Positions 55,341 to 64,000 of a DNA stretch of 64,000 nt are shown in pieces; position 1 is the stretch's first letter; every line of letters starts with the position of its first letter. Made by a program: the position numbers and the translations under genes. The DNA is taken from positions 62,001 through 126,000 of the forward strand of contig JAEUIQ010000107.1 in NCBI GenBank assembly GCA_016794985.1. Reading direction: 5' to 3'. The notes beneath the pieces were generated by a model that was not told the DNA's origin, ran no database searches, and saw only the letters and a list, made by a program, of their open reading frames with translations. This DNA comes from Planctomycetaceae bacterium (GTDB taxonomy: Bacteria; Planctomycetota; Planctomycetia; Pirellulales; Pirellulaceae).

Positions 55341-56702
55341 TTAGACTTGCAAACGTGGCAACCGATCCGTGCTGTCACCGATGAATGGAACGCTTGCACC
55401 CATTCGATCCAGCATGGACAGAAACAGATTGCACAGCGGTGTTTCGCTTTCAAAACGAACATGACGTCCCGGATCCAGCGTGCCACAGCCTCCGCCGGCC
55501 AGCAAAATTGGTAGGTCATCGTGATTGTGTCGATCACCATCACTGATGCCGCTGCCATAACAAATCATGGCGTGATCCAACAACGTGCCATCCCCTTCCT
55601 CGATCGACTTCATTCGTTGCAAAAGATAGCTGAGTTGCTGGACATGAAATCCGTTGATCGAACAAATTTTGTCCATTTTTTCTTGGTTACGTCCATGATG
55701 CGACAGGTCGTGGTGACCGTCTCGGACTCCAATGTTGCGATAGTTCTTGTTGTCCCCGGCATTCGCAAACATTAAAGTGGCGATCCGAGTCGAATCGGTC
55801 TGAAATGCTAGTACCATCATGTCGCACATCAAGCGAAGATGTTCGGTGTACGACCCCGGCACACCTCCTGGAATTTGATAATCGAATTCGTGGGTTAGAC
55901 TCGGGGCCGTTGTAGCAGTGCCCAAACGCCGTTCAATCTCGCGAATGCCGGTTAGATACTCGTCCAACTTCCGATTGTCATTTCTACTCAAGCGGGTCTG
56001 CAACTGCTTGGCGTCTTCGGAGACAAAATCCAATACGCTCTTCTTGAGAAGTTCACGCTGTTGGGCACCACGATCAATTTCCTGCGGACTGCCACTGGCA
56101 AACAATCGTTCAAAAACCAACCGAGGGTTGATTTCCTTCCCGACGGGAGTTGTTTCCGATGACCAGGAGATGTTGGATGAATAAGCACAGCTATAACCCG
56201 AGTCACAGTTCCCGGCGTTCCTACCGGCATCGACGCCAAGTTCCAACGAAGAAAATCTTGTGTGATGCCCGACTGCCTTCGCCGCCGCTTGATCCACGGA
56301 AATGCCGGATCGAATTTGCTCGCCATCGGTCTTCCGCGGTTGTGCTCCAGTGAGAAACACCGAGGCGCTTCGCGCATGATCACCAGGCCCATCACCGTTG
56401 GCTCGTCCTTTGTCATGTGCCAACCCGCTCAAGACCATCAAGTGGTCCTTTACAGGAGCGAGTGGTTGCAAGATCGGCGGTAATTTGAACCCATAACCAT
56501 CCGTGGTCGGAGTCCAGTTCCGCATGTCCACGCCATTCGGTACGAAGATAAATGCCATTCGCAAAGGCGAGGAAGTCATCGAGCTGGCGCCTGCCCTGGC
56601 CACACTGGTGGTTGCCTCCAACCACGGCAGCGCCAAGGAGACTCCCAAACCACGAAGCACGGTTCGCCGGCTTAGTTTTCGCGAATTCGAGTGGTTACTC
56701 AT
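55341..56702 (-). CDS. DUF1552 domain protein with Tat signal
   Basis: 453 residues from the ATG at 56702, which overlaps the preceding gene's stop as ATGA. The N-terminus has a twin-arginine pattern (KLSRRTVLRGLGVSLALPWLEA). The rest matches the planctomycete DUF1552 family: RMAFIFVPNGVDMRNWTP, HLMVLSGLAHDKGRANGDG, CYGSGISDGDRHNHDDLPILLAGGG (in parts: YGSGISDGDRHNHDDLP). These proteins are exported folded and always sit beside a DUF1592 cytochrome-like gene, as here. The biochemical role is not known. Confidence 0.93.
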   Translation of the reverse strand: MSNHSNSRKLSRRTVLRGLGVSLALPWLEATTSVARAGASSMTSSPLRMAFIFVPNGVDMRNWTPTTDGYGFKLPPILQPLAPVKDHLMVLSGLAHDKGRANGDGPGDHARSASVFLTGAQPRKTDGEQIRSGISVDQAAAKAVGHHTRFSSLELGVDAGRNAGNCDSGYSCAYSSNISWSSETTPVGKEINPRLVFERLFASGSPQEIDRGAQQRELLKKSVLDFVSEDAKQLQTRLSRNDNRKLDEYLTGIREIERRLGTATTAPSLTHEFDYQIPGGVPGSYTEHLRLMCDMMVLAFQTDSTRIATLMFANAGDNKNYRNIGVRDGHHDLSHHGRNQEKMDKICSINGFHVQQLSYLLQRMKSIEEGDGTLLDHAMICYGSGISDGDRHNHDDLPILLAGGGCGTLDPGRHVRFESETPLCNLFLSMLDRMGASVPFIGDSTDRLPRLQV

Positions 56703-58663
56703 CGACTCACCTCTTGGTACATGAAGGGAGGGCTCGTCACAATCGCTTGCACCATCGTGTGAAAGCGATGCTGATCTGCCTGGACTTGTTCGGAAATTCG
56801 CCGCACATGAACTCGATCTGTGACACCTAGGCCACGGCCCAGCGAGAAGGTCAACAGCTTCGACGTCATGCAACGCACGAACTCCTTGCTTTTGTCTTCG
56901 GTCAAAATCTGCACTAATTCTACTGGGTTCTGAAATGATTTGCCGCCCGGAAGCTCGCCCGTAGAGTCAATTTTTTCCGCGCCATCGGACTCGCGCCAGG
57001 CTCCGATGACATCAAAGTTTTCCAGGCCGAACCCCAAAGCGTCCATTTTCGTATGGCAAACGGCGCAATTCGGATCGGCCCGATGTTGCTCCATGCGCTG
57101 CCGCAGGGAGCCTAATGCTTCTTGGCCCTCGCCCAACTCAGGAACATTCGGCGGAGCCGGTGGTGGTGGCTCCGCCAGTAAATTGTCCAAAATCCACTTT
57201 CCGCGTTTGACCGGTGAGGTTCGAGTGGGATTCGAGGTCAACAGCAAGATACTTGAATGCATCAGGATTCCACGCCGCATGCCTATTGCGGGGACTAATT
57301 TCCATCCATCGTCCGCATGATTGGCGATACTCGGATTTTCCTCCAAGCCATAGTGACGAGCCAATCGCGAATTGACATAGGTGTAGTCGGCGTCCAATAA
57401 CTCCAAGACACTTCGATTCTCTGAGACAATTCTCCAAAACACTAATTCGGTCTCGCGACGCATCGCCCGACGAAGCTCATCATCAAACCCTTTGAAAAGG
57501 TCGGGATCTGGCGACAAGTTGTCTAAATCACGTAGCTGCAACCACTGACCCGCGAAATTGTCGACCAAAGCTCGTGCCTTGGGATCGGCCAGCATCCTCG
57601 GAACTTGAGCCGCCAACTGGTCGCTGGTTCGCAACTCACCGCGACGCGCCAATTCGAACAGTGTTTCATCTGGCATGCTGCTCCACAGAAAATACGCCAG
57701 CCTCGTCGCTAACTCGTAATCGTTCAGCGGTCGAACTCCGTCTACCGCTGCCGACGCCGCATCATCTTCAACCCGATACAAGAAATTCGGTGAAGCCAAT
57801 ACCGCTGTGATCACGGTGCCCATGATCTCGGGCGGAGCGACATCGGCTTCCCAGGCTCGCGTCATCAATCCGCGAAGCCGAGTCGCTTCGTCTTCCGTCA
57901 CCGGTCGACGAAAGGCCCGGGCGGCAAAGTTGTTTGCATTCTGAAAAGCAACCAAGGCGGCCTCTTCCAAATTCTGAGGATCTTTTGGCTTTAATGGGAA
58001 CACCCGCGCGAATGCGTCCGGATTTTTCAGAACTTCATCTGCAATACGCTGGGCGGATTCCAGATACTTTTCCATGAGGATTGGCGGTAACGTCAGAACA
58101 TCACCGATATTGTCGAAACCATTCCCCACGTCGTCCGAGGGAAAACTGTCCGCGAGTCGAAGTTCCAATCCGGTCAGATCGCGAATCGTGTTGTTGTATT
58201 CGGCGCGATTCAATCGTCGGACCGTAACTCGCCCGGGTCGGTTAGCATTTCCAAAGTCGAAGTTCTGCAGTAAACCGTCGTACCATTCGACCAAGGCCAC
58301 TCGTTCCTGAGCGGACGGCTGCTCCATATCTGCAGGAGGCATCTGCTGCTCTTTGAGGACCAACAGGACTTTTTCAATCAATTCGATCTGCGAACTCACC
58401 CGTTGCCGAAGATCACCGTCGGCCGGATCAAAGACATCAAGCCGAATCCCACCTTCCGCGCTGTCACCTGTGTGACAATCGTTGCAGTATTTCGTCAAGT
58501 TCTGCCAAGCATGAAGATGCGATTCGTCCTGGGCCGCAAACCCCGTCTTGGTTGTTGGCGCTGGTATTAGCAAAGCCAGCCCGACCAGCAAAACCGCTCG
58601 GATGATTGGAAGGAAAGCCGCGCGCATGGCAGCCGGTCGCGAGCTAACGACGGGGTGGGGCAT
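56699..58663 (-). CDS. DUF1587/1592/1588/1585 planctomycete cytochrome-C-like protein
   Basis: 654 residues from the ATG at 58663; ATGs at 58627 (directly before the export segment FLPIIRAVLLVGLALLIPA) and 58717 are alternatives. A haem c motif CNDCH lies near the mature N-terminus and a second CXXCH (CAVCHTKMDALGFG) in the C-terminal third. The order fits the family: PSD1-like haem part, RRLNRAEYNNTIRDLTGL (DUF1587), AARAFRRPVTEDEATRL (DUF1595), ATRLAYFLWSSMPDETLF (DUF1592), LTSNPTRTSPVKRGKWIL (DUF1588), FVRCMTSKLLTFSLGRGL (DUF1585). It is likely a periplasmic electron-transfer protein coupled to the DUF1552 product. Confidence 0.93.
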   Translation of the reverse strand: MPHPVVSSRPAAMRAAFLPIIRAVLLVGLALLIPAPTTKTGFAAQDESHLHAWQNLTKYCNDCHTGDSAEGGIRLDVFDPADGDLRQRVSSQIELIEKVLLVLKEQQMPPADMEQPSAQERVALVEWYDGLLQNFDFGNANRPGRVTVRRLNRAEYNNTIRDLTGLELRLADSFPSDDVGNGFDNIGDVLTLPPILMEKYLESAQRIADEVLKNPDAFARVFPLKPKDPQNLEEAALVAFQNANNFAARAFRRPVTEDEATRLRGLMTRAWEADVAPPEIMGTVITAVLASPNFLYRVEDDAASAAVDGVRPLNDYELATRLAYFLWSSMPDETLFELARRGELRTSDQLAAQVPRMLADPKARALVDNFAGQWLQLRDLDNLSPDPDLFKGFDDELRRAMRRETELVFWRIVSENRSVLELLDADYTYVNSRLARHYGLEENPSIANHADDGWKLVPAIGMRRGILMHSSILLLTSNPTRTSPVKRGKWILDNLLAEPPPPAPPNVPELGEGQEALGSLRQRMEQHRADPNCAVCHTKMDALGFGLENFDVIGAWRESDGAEKIDSTGELPGGKSFQNPVELVQILTEDKSKEFVRCMTSKLLTFSLGRGLGVTDRVHVRRISEQVQADQHRFHTMVQAIVTSPPFMYQEVSR

Positions 58664-58717
58664 TGGACTAGGCTCGAGGCGGGGGTGGGATTCTGCTCCG
58701 ACCCCAGTGTACCGCAA

Positions 58718-59248
58718 TCCAGGTCAGTTTGCAAACACACAATCTCGGAACCCCAACTCGTCACCGCAAAGAGACGAAACCGGAGCCGAACGAAATTCCA
58801 ATCTGCAAACAATAGCTTGGGGACGACTGTTGCCGTCAGTTGGAACATGACCTTGCAAAGTGACGCGGGAATTCAATTCATGTTTATCCCAAGGATTCTT
58901 TAAATTACACAAGATCACGGCCCAATCGTCTGGATTGAACTCTGACTTTCACATGTCTTGAAGTAGTTGCCAATAATCCTTTATTGCGTTCGCGATGTCG
59001 TACCATTTTCGTTCGCACGTTCGTGCGCACGCCATGCGGCAAAATAACCGACAAGTCCCTTGTTTGCCGCGAAAGCGGAGCCCACTGGGCCGATGCTGCA
59101 ACGACTCGGGGGCGGGAACGCCACGCGCCATTAAGAGTTTTCGAACTTCTTCAGGCCACGATTTGGTTGGCTCGTCCAACCATTCTTGAATCGCAAAAGA
59201 TCCACGCCAAACAGCTTGCTTGCTGTTGCAAGGATGCCTGCCGAATCA
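58718..59248. other. Spacer with one unassigned minus-strand frame
   Basis: No recognised gene. A minus-strand frame (58949-59179, TTG start, 76 residues) stays open in phase right after the SIMPL gene's stop; it is Arg/Cys-rich (KQGTCRLFCRMACARTC) with no match I know. Two stop codons separate it from the SIMPL protein, so it is not a simple readthrough. It may be a short gene or chance frame. Confidence 0.4.
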
Positions 59249-60082
59249 TTACTTCGGAATGAATTCAAATCGAATCCGCAATTGAACCTTTACGGAAATT
59301 CGATCCAACGAGGCTTGTGAGACACCGGCAGGGGCGGCGCTCGAGATCAAGCCCATCGCCATCACAACGCCCGGCAAACCCATTTGCCCCTGCTCGGGGT
59401 CGGCCAAGTTATTCTCGACCGACACGGATACAGCTTTGCCCAAGTCACCGCCAGCGATTTCAGCCAAAGCGGTCGCTTTGGACTTTGCGGAAGTAAACGC
59501 GGTTTGACTGGCCTGCTTCCAAGCGAGATCTGGGTCTTCCAGCCCAACACGCATGAATTGTCCCATATTCTGCCCGTTGTAGTAGGCCATCGGGTTCGGA
59601 GCTTGTCCCAACTTGATTTGTTTATCTGTCAAAGCTTCCGACAATCGCAACATCCGCTCGGATTCGTCCAGCAACTTGGCTTCAGTAATGCCAGATAGAG
59701 TCAATCGGAAATTCTCGGACAGCGTAAAGATGCCGTCCGTGTCCGCCGGTGGCCCACCTTCGCCCATCATTTCCATCATCTGACGCTGCATGTCCATGGC
59801 GTTATTCGGACCAGCGGTCACATTTCGGCTGCCGTAGACGATTTTGATGTCCTTGAAATCCTCGTTCTCCAAAACCTTGCGGATATCTTCTTTGAGCCCC
59901 GCCAGGACCTTCTTCGCTTCGGCTAAATCACCGCTGCCGGATAGGCTACCTTCAATCCAGATCAAATTCGGGGCGACCTCTACAACGCCTTCGCTCGTGA
60001 CCTCGATGGTTTCATCCGCTTGCAATCCTGTCGCCAACCAGGCACAGGCAACCAAAACCGAAGTTATCGCAGTAAGTTTCAT
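59249..60082 (-). CDS. SIMPL (DUF541) domain periplasmic protein
   Basis: 277 residues with a signal peptide (ITSVLVACAWLATGLQA). The SIMPL pattern begins at about residue 25 (IEVTSEGVVEVAPNLIWIEG), continues with DIRKVLENEDFKDIKIVYGS and LTDKQIKLGQAPNPMAYYN, and ends in repeated KSKATALAEIAGGDLGKAVSVS and RISVKVQLRIRFEF strands. The family is exported and forms oligomers in some bacteria; no clear biochemical role is known. An acidic Met-rich insert (MDMQRQMMEMMGEGG) is unusual. It is monocistronic, divergent from the methylase gene. Confidence 0.88.
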   Translation of the reverse strand: MKLTAITSVLVACAWLATGLQADETIEVTSEGVVEVAPNLIWIEGSLSGSGDLAEAKKVLAGLKEDIRKVLENEDFKDIKIVYGSRNVTAGPNNAMDMQRQMMEMMGEGGPPADTDGIFTLSENFRLTLSGITEAKLLDESERMLRLSEALTDKQIKLGQAPNPMAYYNGQNMGQFMRVGLEDPDLAWKQASQTAFTSAKSKATALAEIAGGDLGKAVSVSVENNLADPEQGQMGLPGVVMAMGLISSAAPAGVSQASLDRISVKVQLRIRFEFIPK

Positions 60083-60348
60083 CTTTTATATTCCAGCTAT
60101 TGTTTTGGGGCGACGCTTGCCAACACGTGCGCAAATCACAATCATTTGGGCTCCATTGCACGCCCAGACACCGAGCGTCTTTGGGCGATCCACTTCCATC
60201 TTAATCGAGTCCGTTGCTTTGGCCAACCTAGCGATTTCCGGCGCTGCCCCAGGTAAAGGTACCGATCGAGTGGCTTTCCGCTGGCCGTTATTCCGGACAT
60301 AATCTCCGGCCTCGACCTTTGACTACTTTCCATGTTTAGAGTTCCCAG

Positions 60349-61263
60349 ATGACCGTTAATTTGACTCAACCGCTGAAGTGGCACGGTGGTAAATACTATT
60401 TGCGAAATTGGATCATTGGCCTAATGCCGGCCCACTTGCATTATGTTGAGCCGTTTTTTGGCGGCGGCAGCGTCTTCCTGGGCCGCGACCCAAACCGAGA
60501 TTGGTGGGCCACCAATGAACTAAGGTTGCAGGCCGCCGAAAAGGGATGTAGCGAAGTTGTGAATGATGTCCACGGTGAGCTAACGAATTTCTGGCGAGTG
60601 CTCCAATCCCCGGACCTGTTCGAGACCTTTCGACGCCGAGTCGAAGTCACGCCGTTTAGCGAAATCGAATTCGACCAAGCCGCCGCCGCCACCAATGCCC
60701 GCTTGGCCCAGGCCGAAAGTTCCAGCGATCCTGCCGAGGAAAATAAGGCTGCCGAATTATCCATCGAACGAGCCGTGCAGTTTTTCGTTCTCGCGCGACA
60801 ATCGCGTCAGGGAGTCATGAAAGACTTTGCAACGTTGTCGCGAAATCGGACTCGTTCGCGGATCAGCGAACAAGCCTCGGCTTGGCTGAGCGTCATCGAG
60901 GGCTTACCGGAAGTCCATCGCCGTCTGCGCGGCGTTGTGATCCTGAACCAAAAAGCATGCGATGTGATCCGCAAGCAAGACGGCCCCAAGACGCTCTTCT
61001 ACTGCGACCCGCCTTACCTGCACGAGACTCGGTCCACGACTGGTGAATACCACTTCGAGATGAACGAGGCGCAGCACGAAGAACTCTTGCAAGTTCTGTC
61101 CCAGATCGAAGGCAAGTTTATGCTCAGCGGTTACCCGAGCCAACTCTATGACCGGTGGCAACAGCAACACGGCTGGAAGCGGCACGATTACGAAATCGAC
61201 AACAAAGCCTCCGCTGGCAAAGTCAAAGAAACCAAGATCGAATGCCTCTGGTGCAACTTTTAA
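60349..61263 (+). CDS. Orphan DNA adenine methyltransferase (D12/Dam class)
   Basis: 304 residues. AdoMet-binding start LKWHGGKYYL (10-19) and EPFFGGGSVFL (34-44), and catalytic DPPY at 220-223 with TLFYCDPPYLHETRS, are diagnostic of class D12 N6-adenine methylases. A variable target-recognition middle (70-190) is helical and differs from Dam. No restriction endonuclease gene lies beside it, so it could be a solitary epigenetic methylase or a relic of a mobile element. The recognition sequence cannot be read from the protein. Confidence 0.92.
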   Translation: MTVNLTQPLKWHGGKYYLRNWIIGLMPAHLHYVEPFFGGGSVFLGRDPNRDWWATNELRLQAAEKGCSEVVNDVHGELTNFWRVLQSPDLFETFRRRVEVTPFSEIEFDQAAAATNARLAQAESSSDPAEENKAAELSIERAVQFFVLARQSRQGVMKDFATLSRNRTRSRISEQASAWLSVIEGLPEVHRRLRGVVILNQKACDVIRKQDGPKTLFYCDPPYLHETRSTTGEYHFEMNEAQHEELLQVLSQIEGKFMLSGYPSQLYDRWQQQHGWKRHDYEIDNKASAGKVKETKIECLWCNF

Positions 61264-61484
61264 ACCTAAACGTTGGACTGAGGCCGGCTATGCTTTAAAT
61301 GATCGATTCATCGAAACCGACAAGAAGTTTCTTGATCTTTAACCATTCGTGGAAATTTCTTGTTACAATTCAGTCCGCCCGTTCCTATTGGGAGCGTATC
61401 GCGATTTGTTGCCGAGAGAAGTCTGGTCACAACTGTTCGTTCTGACAATAACTGGCCGGCAGTTGCTGCAGAAGTTTGTATTCC

Positions 61485-62147
61485 ATGTTGTTTTTTGCCT
61501 TTTTCTTGCAACGATTTTTGTCGAGCACGGAAAGTCAAATCGGGCATTTCTTTACGTACGGAGCAATTCTCGGATGCTGGTACGCACCAACCCTTCTAAG
61601 CCGCTACCGTCTAACGCAACGGTTGAAATCGCTTTGGGGTTGGCCACAGTTCTCCGTTTCGGATTTGATGTGCCTAATGGTTTGGCTGAGCGTCATTGCT
61701 CTATTAGCGCAACATGCCGTCATGTTTCAACGTTATATTCGAGATGCCTACCCTGCGCCTCCCGCCGTGTTTAGTATCGCGGTCTTGGCAGCGAGCATTT
61801 GCTTTTTTTTCTGGGTTCGAGCAACTTGGCTATTGCAGCAATGCAATGTCCACCAGCCGACTCGTCGGCTGGTTTTCTATCTTGCAGTTCTACCCGCCAC
61901 GATATTGGCCAATGTCAATGCCGGACTTTGCGTCATTGTTTTGCTTGGTTTCGTATTTGGAATCCTTCATTTTCTGCAAACACTGAGGAATCACATTGAG
62001 GAAGCTGCATTCGTTGCGTTGGTGGCAGCGTGTCCGATTATTGAATTGATGGTCCTTACCAAATTGATTCGAATTGGAATGCGATTCGTCATCGGCGAAG
62101 ATTCCGCAAGCCATTCTGGCGACGTCGAAACCGAAGGAAACTCTTGA
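61485..62147 (+). CDS. Multi-spanning membrane protein, unknown
   Basis: About 220 residues from ATG 61485 (TTG 61476 also possible). At least five hydrophobic segments are visible (MLFFAFFLQRFL, LMCLMVWLSVIALLAQHAV, FSIAVLAASICFFFWV, LVFYLAVLPATILANV, LCVIVLLGFVFGILHFL), then a last one near 190-205 and a polar acidic tail. The motif FSVSDLMCLMVWLSV resembles the opening helix of many unnamed planctomycete membrane proteins. No transport or enzyme signature is seen. Overlapping frames in the same region lack this pattern and are shadows. Confidence 0.68.
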   Translation: MLFFAFFLQRFLSSTESQIGHFFTYGAILGCWYAPTLLSRYRLTQRLKSLWGWPQFSVSDLMCLMVWLSVIALLAQHAVMFQRYIRDAYPAPPAVFSIAVLAASICFFFWVRATWLLQQCNVHQPTRRLVFYLAVLPATILANVNAGLCVIVLLGFVFGILHFLQTLRNHIEEAAFVALVAACPIIELMVLTKLIRIGMRFVIGEDSASHSGDVETEGNS

Positions 62148-62318
62148 TTACCCTGAGTAAGACGTTGTTGGCTGACCGCTGTTCGGGGGCAACATGGGGG
62201 ACAACATGGGGAACAACACCGGGGACACTACGACCACAGTTAGGCTCGTCCATGGGACCACACATCTTGGCAGGATCGCACATCTGACAAATTTGGCTAG
62301 CAAATGCCGTGCCAAACC

Positions 62319-62347
62319 GTAGTGTGTGTGTCCCCCGGGGTTTGTCC
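62319..62347 (+). repeat. 29-bp direct repeat, copy 1
   Basis: A 29-base sequence with a GTGTGTGT run and a CCCCCGGGG core is found identically at 62530-62558, 211 bases away. It borders the left side of the IS66 N-terminal remnant. Confidence 0.9.
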
Positions 62348-62523
62348 TGCAACAGATTCGAGCGAATGATCCGGCTCGCGTCGAACCTTACATGCAACAG
62401 GAACTTCGACAGCAAGACGTTGATCTGCAAGAGAAAGAGCTACAGCTCGAAGAGGTCACACGAGAGCGTGACGAATACAAGCTGGCCTACAACGAACTGA
62501 TCCAAAAGCGTTTTCGCAGCAAG
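62348..62523 (+). pseudogene. IS66-type transposase N-terminal remnant
   Basis: The reading includes LQEKELQLEEVTRERDEYK and LAYNELIQKRFRSK, the leading coiled coil and start of the Zn-proximal part of IS66 transposases. Similarity stops abruptly where the second 29-bp repeat begins. No start codon context or catalytic domain remains, so it is a dead fragment. Confidence 0.7.
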
Positions 62524-62529
62524 GGGTTG

Positions 62530-62558
62530 GTAGTGTGTGTGTCCCCCGGGGTTTGTCC
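62530..62558 (+). repeat. 29-bp direct repeat, copy 2
   Basis: This is identical to 62319-62347. It lies exactly between the N-terminal and C-terminal IS66 remnants, in place of the missing catalytic part. A small hairpin (GTTTGT, CCC, ACAAAC) at 62551-62565 overlaps its right end. Confidence 0.9.
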
Positions 62559-62593
62559 CACAAACCTAGCAAACCGCACAAGACGCACTTCAT

Positions 62594-62968
62594 CGAACAC
62601 TCACGGCTATCGGGAGGAAGAATTATCTGTTCGTCGGCAGCGAAGAAGCTGGTCGAAACGCGGGTGTTTTTTAAACTCTGGTTGGCAGTGCCAAGAGGAG
62701 CGGCGTGGAGCGGTACGCTCGGCTGAAGAAAGTCTTGCAAAGTCTCCCAAGTCTACGTGACTCCGAGGCTTTTGAGCAGTCTATGGAGGACGGCCTGGCG
62801 GCCAGTGAGCAACTCGGCCATCGGTTGCCTGAGCGATGGCTGGAGACCAATCCAAAGCATCGCTGGACGATCGACGAAATACGCGGAGAGGAACGCTCCC
62901 AAAAAGAAATGGCCAAAACGAAATCGCCGCCGCCAGATCGAAAAACGGAAAAAGAAACAGGGGTAGTT
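62594..62968 (+). pseudogene. IS66-type transposase C-terminal remnant
   Basis: The reading includes TAIGRKNYLFVGSEEAG and RNAGVF, then TLVGSAKRSGVERYARL, LPSLRDSEAFEQ and PERWLETNPKHRWTIDEIR, which are the closing part of IS66 transposases. A TAA at 62672-62674 interrupts it where a Tyr or Phe codon is normal. It is in another frame from the N-terminal remnant. The central DDE domain is absent. Confidence 0.82.
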
Positions 62969-63513
62969 CATCGAACGCTTAAGTGCATGTTTCTGCCGAG
63001 GGGACTTTGCTCCATCGACATTACTCGACTTCTTAGCTCCTATTCCCCTCTCCGACTTCTATGCTGGCCAATATCTCGTTATTGATTCCCAGATCTTGTT
63101 GGCGTCGATACATGCTCCGCATCGATAACTCCAGATGGATCTCCCAGTTGCCTTGACAGCTTTATTGACACCCGCTGTCTCCAGTCACCCCGAGCAGTCT
63201 GATAGCTGCACGCGCGCGTTACTTCATTATCAGTGTTGGCTTCGTTAAAAGGAGCTTGGCCACTTCTAACTGTGTAACGAGGCCGAATCGAGTTCACTTG
63301 CGTTACGGCTGGCGTCGTCATTTTCCAAGGCTTCAATCAGTCGATTGCTCAAACTGACTGCTTGGTCGACTATATAGCGAACGAGCACTTACCATGGTTA
63401 GTACCTTTCAACTAACGAAAACTGCCAGTTCATCTGGCGCACCGGATGAACACGGAGTATTGAAGACAGGGGTCACAAAGTCTGAAGTCTGAAGCCTGAA
63501 GCAAGGCAGAACA
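62969..63513. other. Gene-free stretch
   Basis: Between the IS66 remnant and the terminator of the PEP-CTERM gene no supported gene was found. Short frames on both strands (for example 63079-63336 minus) have no family pattern. A small TCTGAAG/CCTGAAG repeat sits at about 63479-63501. Confidence 0.5.
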
Positions 63514-63553
63514 CAAAAAAGCCCAGGGTCCACCATCCGGCAAACCCTGGGGC
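63514..63553 (-). terminator. Intrinsic terminator of the PEP-CTERM gene
   Basis: On the minus strand AGCCCCAGGGT and ACCCTGGGCT form a stem with one bulged base around a 13-base loop, followed by a run of six T (plus-strand AAAAAA at 63515-63520). It lies about 30 bases after the stop codon at 63584. Confidence 0.85.
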
Positions 63554-63583
63554 TTGAATCAATTCAACAGACCAAAACCAAAC

Positions 63584-64000
63584 CTACGCCCGTCGACGTC
63601 GCAACAAACCAGCACCGATGATGGAGCCGACAAGCAACATGGCCGATGGTTCTGGAACTGCAGTGAAGTCGCCACCGAAATCGGACGTCCCTGACACTAC
63701 CGAGTCACTGCCGCCCCAATTCGAAGCAGTCTTGATTGCTGCAATCATGTCTGCAACATTTGAAAACGTCCGCGACCCGGTGTACCGCACATTGTCCAAG
63801 GTCGTATTTAACGCAAATTCCTGTTGTGTGCCGACCGGCAAATAACTGTTGTCACTCACACCAGCACCAGAAGTTTGCCATCCAGCCTGGTCTTTCCACA
63901 GAAATGCTCCATGGAAAGAAGTTACGCCCGAAGAATCTCCCCGATAGTTGGAGCTACCGCCGAGATTAGTAACCGTACCTTGATACGCAAATAGATTCTC
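63584..64000 (-). CDS. PEP-CTERM sorting-domain protein, partial (right edge)
   Basis: 138 residues are visible; the frame continues in phase through the GTG at 63859 to the window edge, so the true start is outside. The end is a classic PEP-CTERM signal: VPEPSAMLLVGSIIGAGLL followed by RRRRA, i.e. PEP box, one membrane span and basic tail, processed by an exosortase. The upstream part is Gly/Ser/Asn/Thr-rich and beta-like (YQGTVTNLGGSSNYRGD), typical of exported autotransporter-like or surface proteins. It is followed by a strong terminator. No exosortase gene is in the window. Confidence 0.88.
   Translation of the reverse strand, partial: ENLFAYQGTVTNLGGSSNYRGDSSGVTSFHGAFLWKDQAGWQTSGAGVSDNSYLPVGTQQEFALNTTLDNVRYTGSRTFSNVADMIAAIKTASNWGGSDSVVSGTSDFGGDFTAVPEPSAMLLVGSIIGAGLLRRRRA

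Noticed and set aside
62672..62674. In-frame stop in the IS66 C-terminal remnant as a second recoding site
   Set aside because: The codon is TAA, not TGA, and the gene lacks its core, so it is a nonsense mutation in a dead gene.

Overview
The window looks like chromosomal DNA of a planctomycete of the Pirellulaceae type. The signs are a DUF1592/DUF1552 gene pair with a c-type haem motif, a HEAT-repeat partner, a ThuA-like protein, several PQQ-type beta-propeller lipoproteins, a Ser/Thr kinase fused to a formylglycine-enzyme-like domain, a PEP-CTERM protein, long secreted proteins and loose operon spacing. No rRNA, tRNA, CRISPR array or intact mobile element was found.

Layout. 0-6 kb: edge of a receiver-domain gene, then a TPR lipoprotein and a giant secreted YCF48-like propeller protein. 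6-10.6 kb: a minus-strand lipid-type cluster (ketosynthase, acyl carrier protein, two CrtI-like FAD oxidoreductases). 10.6-16.6 kb: a palindromic candidate operator, a TetR/CecR-like regulator and an RND efflux adaptor and pump. 16.8-24.5 kb: ThuA-like protein, thioredoxin/terpenoid-cyclase-fold protein, then a tight run of YrdC-arginine-phosphatase fusion, rpiB, aldehyde dehydrogenase and DAO-type oxidoreductase. 24.5-27.1 kb: a secreted multidomain protein read through an in-frame UGA, a probable selenoprotein. 27.3-36.4 kb: secreted Q/P-rich protein, aminotransferase, unknown gene plus kinase, TauE/SafE permease, ftsH. 36.6-43 kb: dxr, rseP, accD, an unknown secreted or anchored protein, hisI. 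43-52.7 kb: PQQ-propeller proteins with a repeat-tailed lipoprotein, a GH32-like hydrolase, a GCS2-CBS ligase and an AstE/AspA-like deacylase. 52.8-58.7 kb: HEAT, DUF1552 and DUF1592 operon. 59-64 kb: SIMPL protein, orphan Dam-type methylase, membrane protein, IS66 wreckage with a 29-bp repeat, and a PEP-CTERM gene running off the right edge.

The most notable item is at 24545-27088. Two adjacent minus-strand reading frames join through a UGA that forms a C-x-x-U motif in an AhpD-like domain. Starting 26 nt after the UGA there is a GGUC tetraloop on a 6-bp stem, matching a bacterial SECIS. The same chain carries EF-hands and an iodothyronine-deiodinase-like domain that has Cys at the position that is Sec in animals. 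The second notable item is the ketosynthase/ACP/desaturase cluster facing a TetR gene across a 24-bp near-perfect palindrome.
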